From Ramularia collo-cygni (lineage: Eukaryota; Ascomycota; Dothideomycetes; Mycosphaerellales; Mycosphaerellaceae), in contig NW_019716281.1 of assembly GCF_900074925.1 (NCBI RefSeq), forward strand, positions 17,312 through 81,311: a stretch of DNA of 64,000 bases. Direction: 5' to 3'. The notes beneath the pieces are model-generated. The model was not told where the DNA came from and did no database searches. It worked only from the letters and a program-made list of their open reading frames with translations. Positions within the stretch are counted from its first letter, which is position 1, and each line of letters opens with the position of its first letter. Below are positions 63,695 through 64,000 of this stretch, piece after piece. Both the position numbers and the translations under genes were made by a program.

Positions 63695-64000
63695 ATGGCT
63701 GCAACCGTGACCGAGTTCGTTACCAACACGGTGACGAAGACTACAGCTTCGACTTCTGCGACTGCAACACTTCGAGCAACACCGCAGGGCGGTATTCTGG
63801 AAGGCCAGAATCCTACTCATTATGACACCAAAAGTCCCATCACCCTTTTCATCATCCAGGCCGGAATCATCATTATTTTCTGCCGCCTTCTCCACTGGCC
63901 GTTGTCGAAGATGAAACAGCCCCGAGTTATTGCTGAAGTCATAGGCGGAATCATGCTTGGACCTACCGTGATGGGCCGCATACCTGGATTCACCGCTGCT
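63695..64000 (+). CDS. KHA1: K+/H+ antiporter, KHA1-like (5' part only)
   Basis: 102 codons from the ATG to the window edge, still open. A Thr/Ser-rich lead (TVTKTTASTSATATL) is followed by the first helix SPITLFIIQAGIIIIFCRLL and the CPA2-family signature QPRVIAEVIGGIMLGPTVMG. This start matches fungal KHA1-type cation/proton exchangers of the endomembrane system. The C-terminal regulatory part is outside the window. Confidence 0.88.
   Translation, partial: MAATVTEFVTNTVTKTTASTSATATLRATPQGGILEGQNPTHYDTKSPITLFIIQAGIIIIFCRLLHWPLSKMKQPRVIAEVIGGIMLGPTVMGRIPGFTAA

Noticed and set aside
1..64000. CRISPR array, prophage or bacterial operon
   Set aside because: No regularly spaced direct repeats; introns and gene content are eukaryotic throughout.

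Overview
The window is nuclear DNA of a filamentous ascomycete. Most genes carry one to five short introns (about 45-150 nt, usually with CTAAC/CTGAC-like branch sites). The gene set is typical of Pezizomycotina: a Zn2Cys6 regulator, a PtaB-type LIM-domain-binding coactivator, a multicopper oxidase and several conserved proteins known only from filamentous fungi. One flank is a repeat relic with the signature of repeat-induced point mutation (RIP). A dothideomycete is my best guess, but this is inference. Isolated N calls occur roughly once per kb, and there is one 19-N run inside LSB5. All gene models below were rebuilt by hand from splice signals, and every complete multi-exon model sums to a multiple of three.

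Layout: 1-1560 is the RIP-degraded repeat. 1.7-16 kb holds a type III J-protein, an ankyrin protein, a Zn2Cys6 factor whose DNA-binding domain is interrupted by a GC-AG intron, CAP1 (F-actin capping alpha), an unknown phospho-site-rich protein and a TAPT1/EMP65 membrane protein. 16-26.7 kb holds a 1533-residue coiled-coil protein, two tiny cysteine-rich CaaX peptide genes, LSB5, an unknown 490-residue protein and a ZNF830-like splicing factor. 27-42 kb is mostly housekeeping: BYE1, cytosolic lysyl-tRNA synthetase, an unknown membrane protein, a secreted beta-lactamase-like hydrolase, mitochondrial EF-G and PRP17. 42.6-57.6 kb holds an MFS transporter, nicotinate phosphoribosyltransferase, an Mpv17/Sym1 protein, a mitochondrial BolA, a membrane-anchored multicopper oxidase, a secreted acid phosphatase, a CCC1 iron/manganese transporter and GPI mannosyltransferase I. 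The last 6 kb hold ptaB and the first 102 codons of a KHA1-type K+/H+ antiporter that runs off the end.

Most neighbours look functionally unrelated, as is usual in fungi. Two exceptions deserve attention. The first is a divergent pair of microproteins (42 and about 47 residues) at 21105-21910. They share a pattern of closely spaced cysteines and end in CTVM and CSVM, which are CaaX prenylation boxes. I know of no named family that fits, and this is my main candidate for something undescribed. The second is a loose metal/phosphate neighbourhood (multicopper oxidase, acid phosphatase, CCC1) at 50-56 kb.
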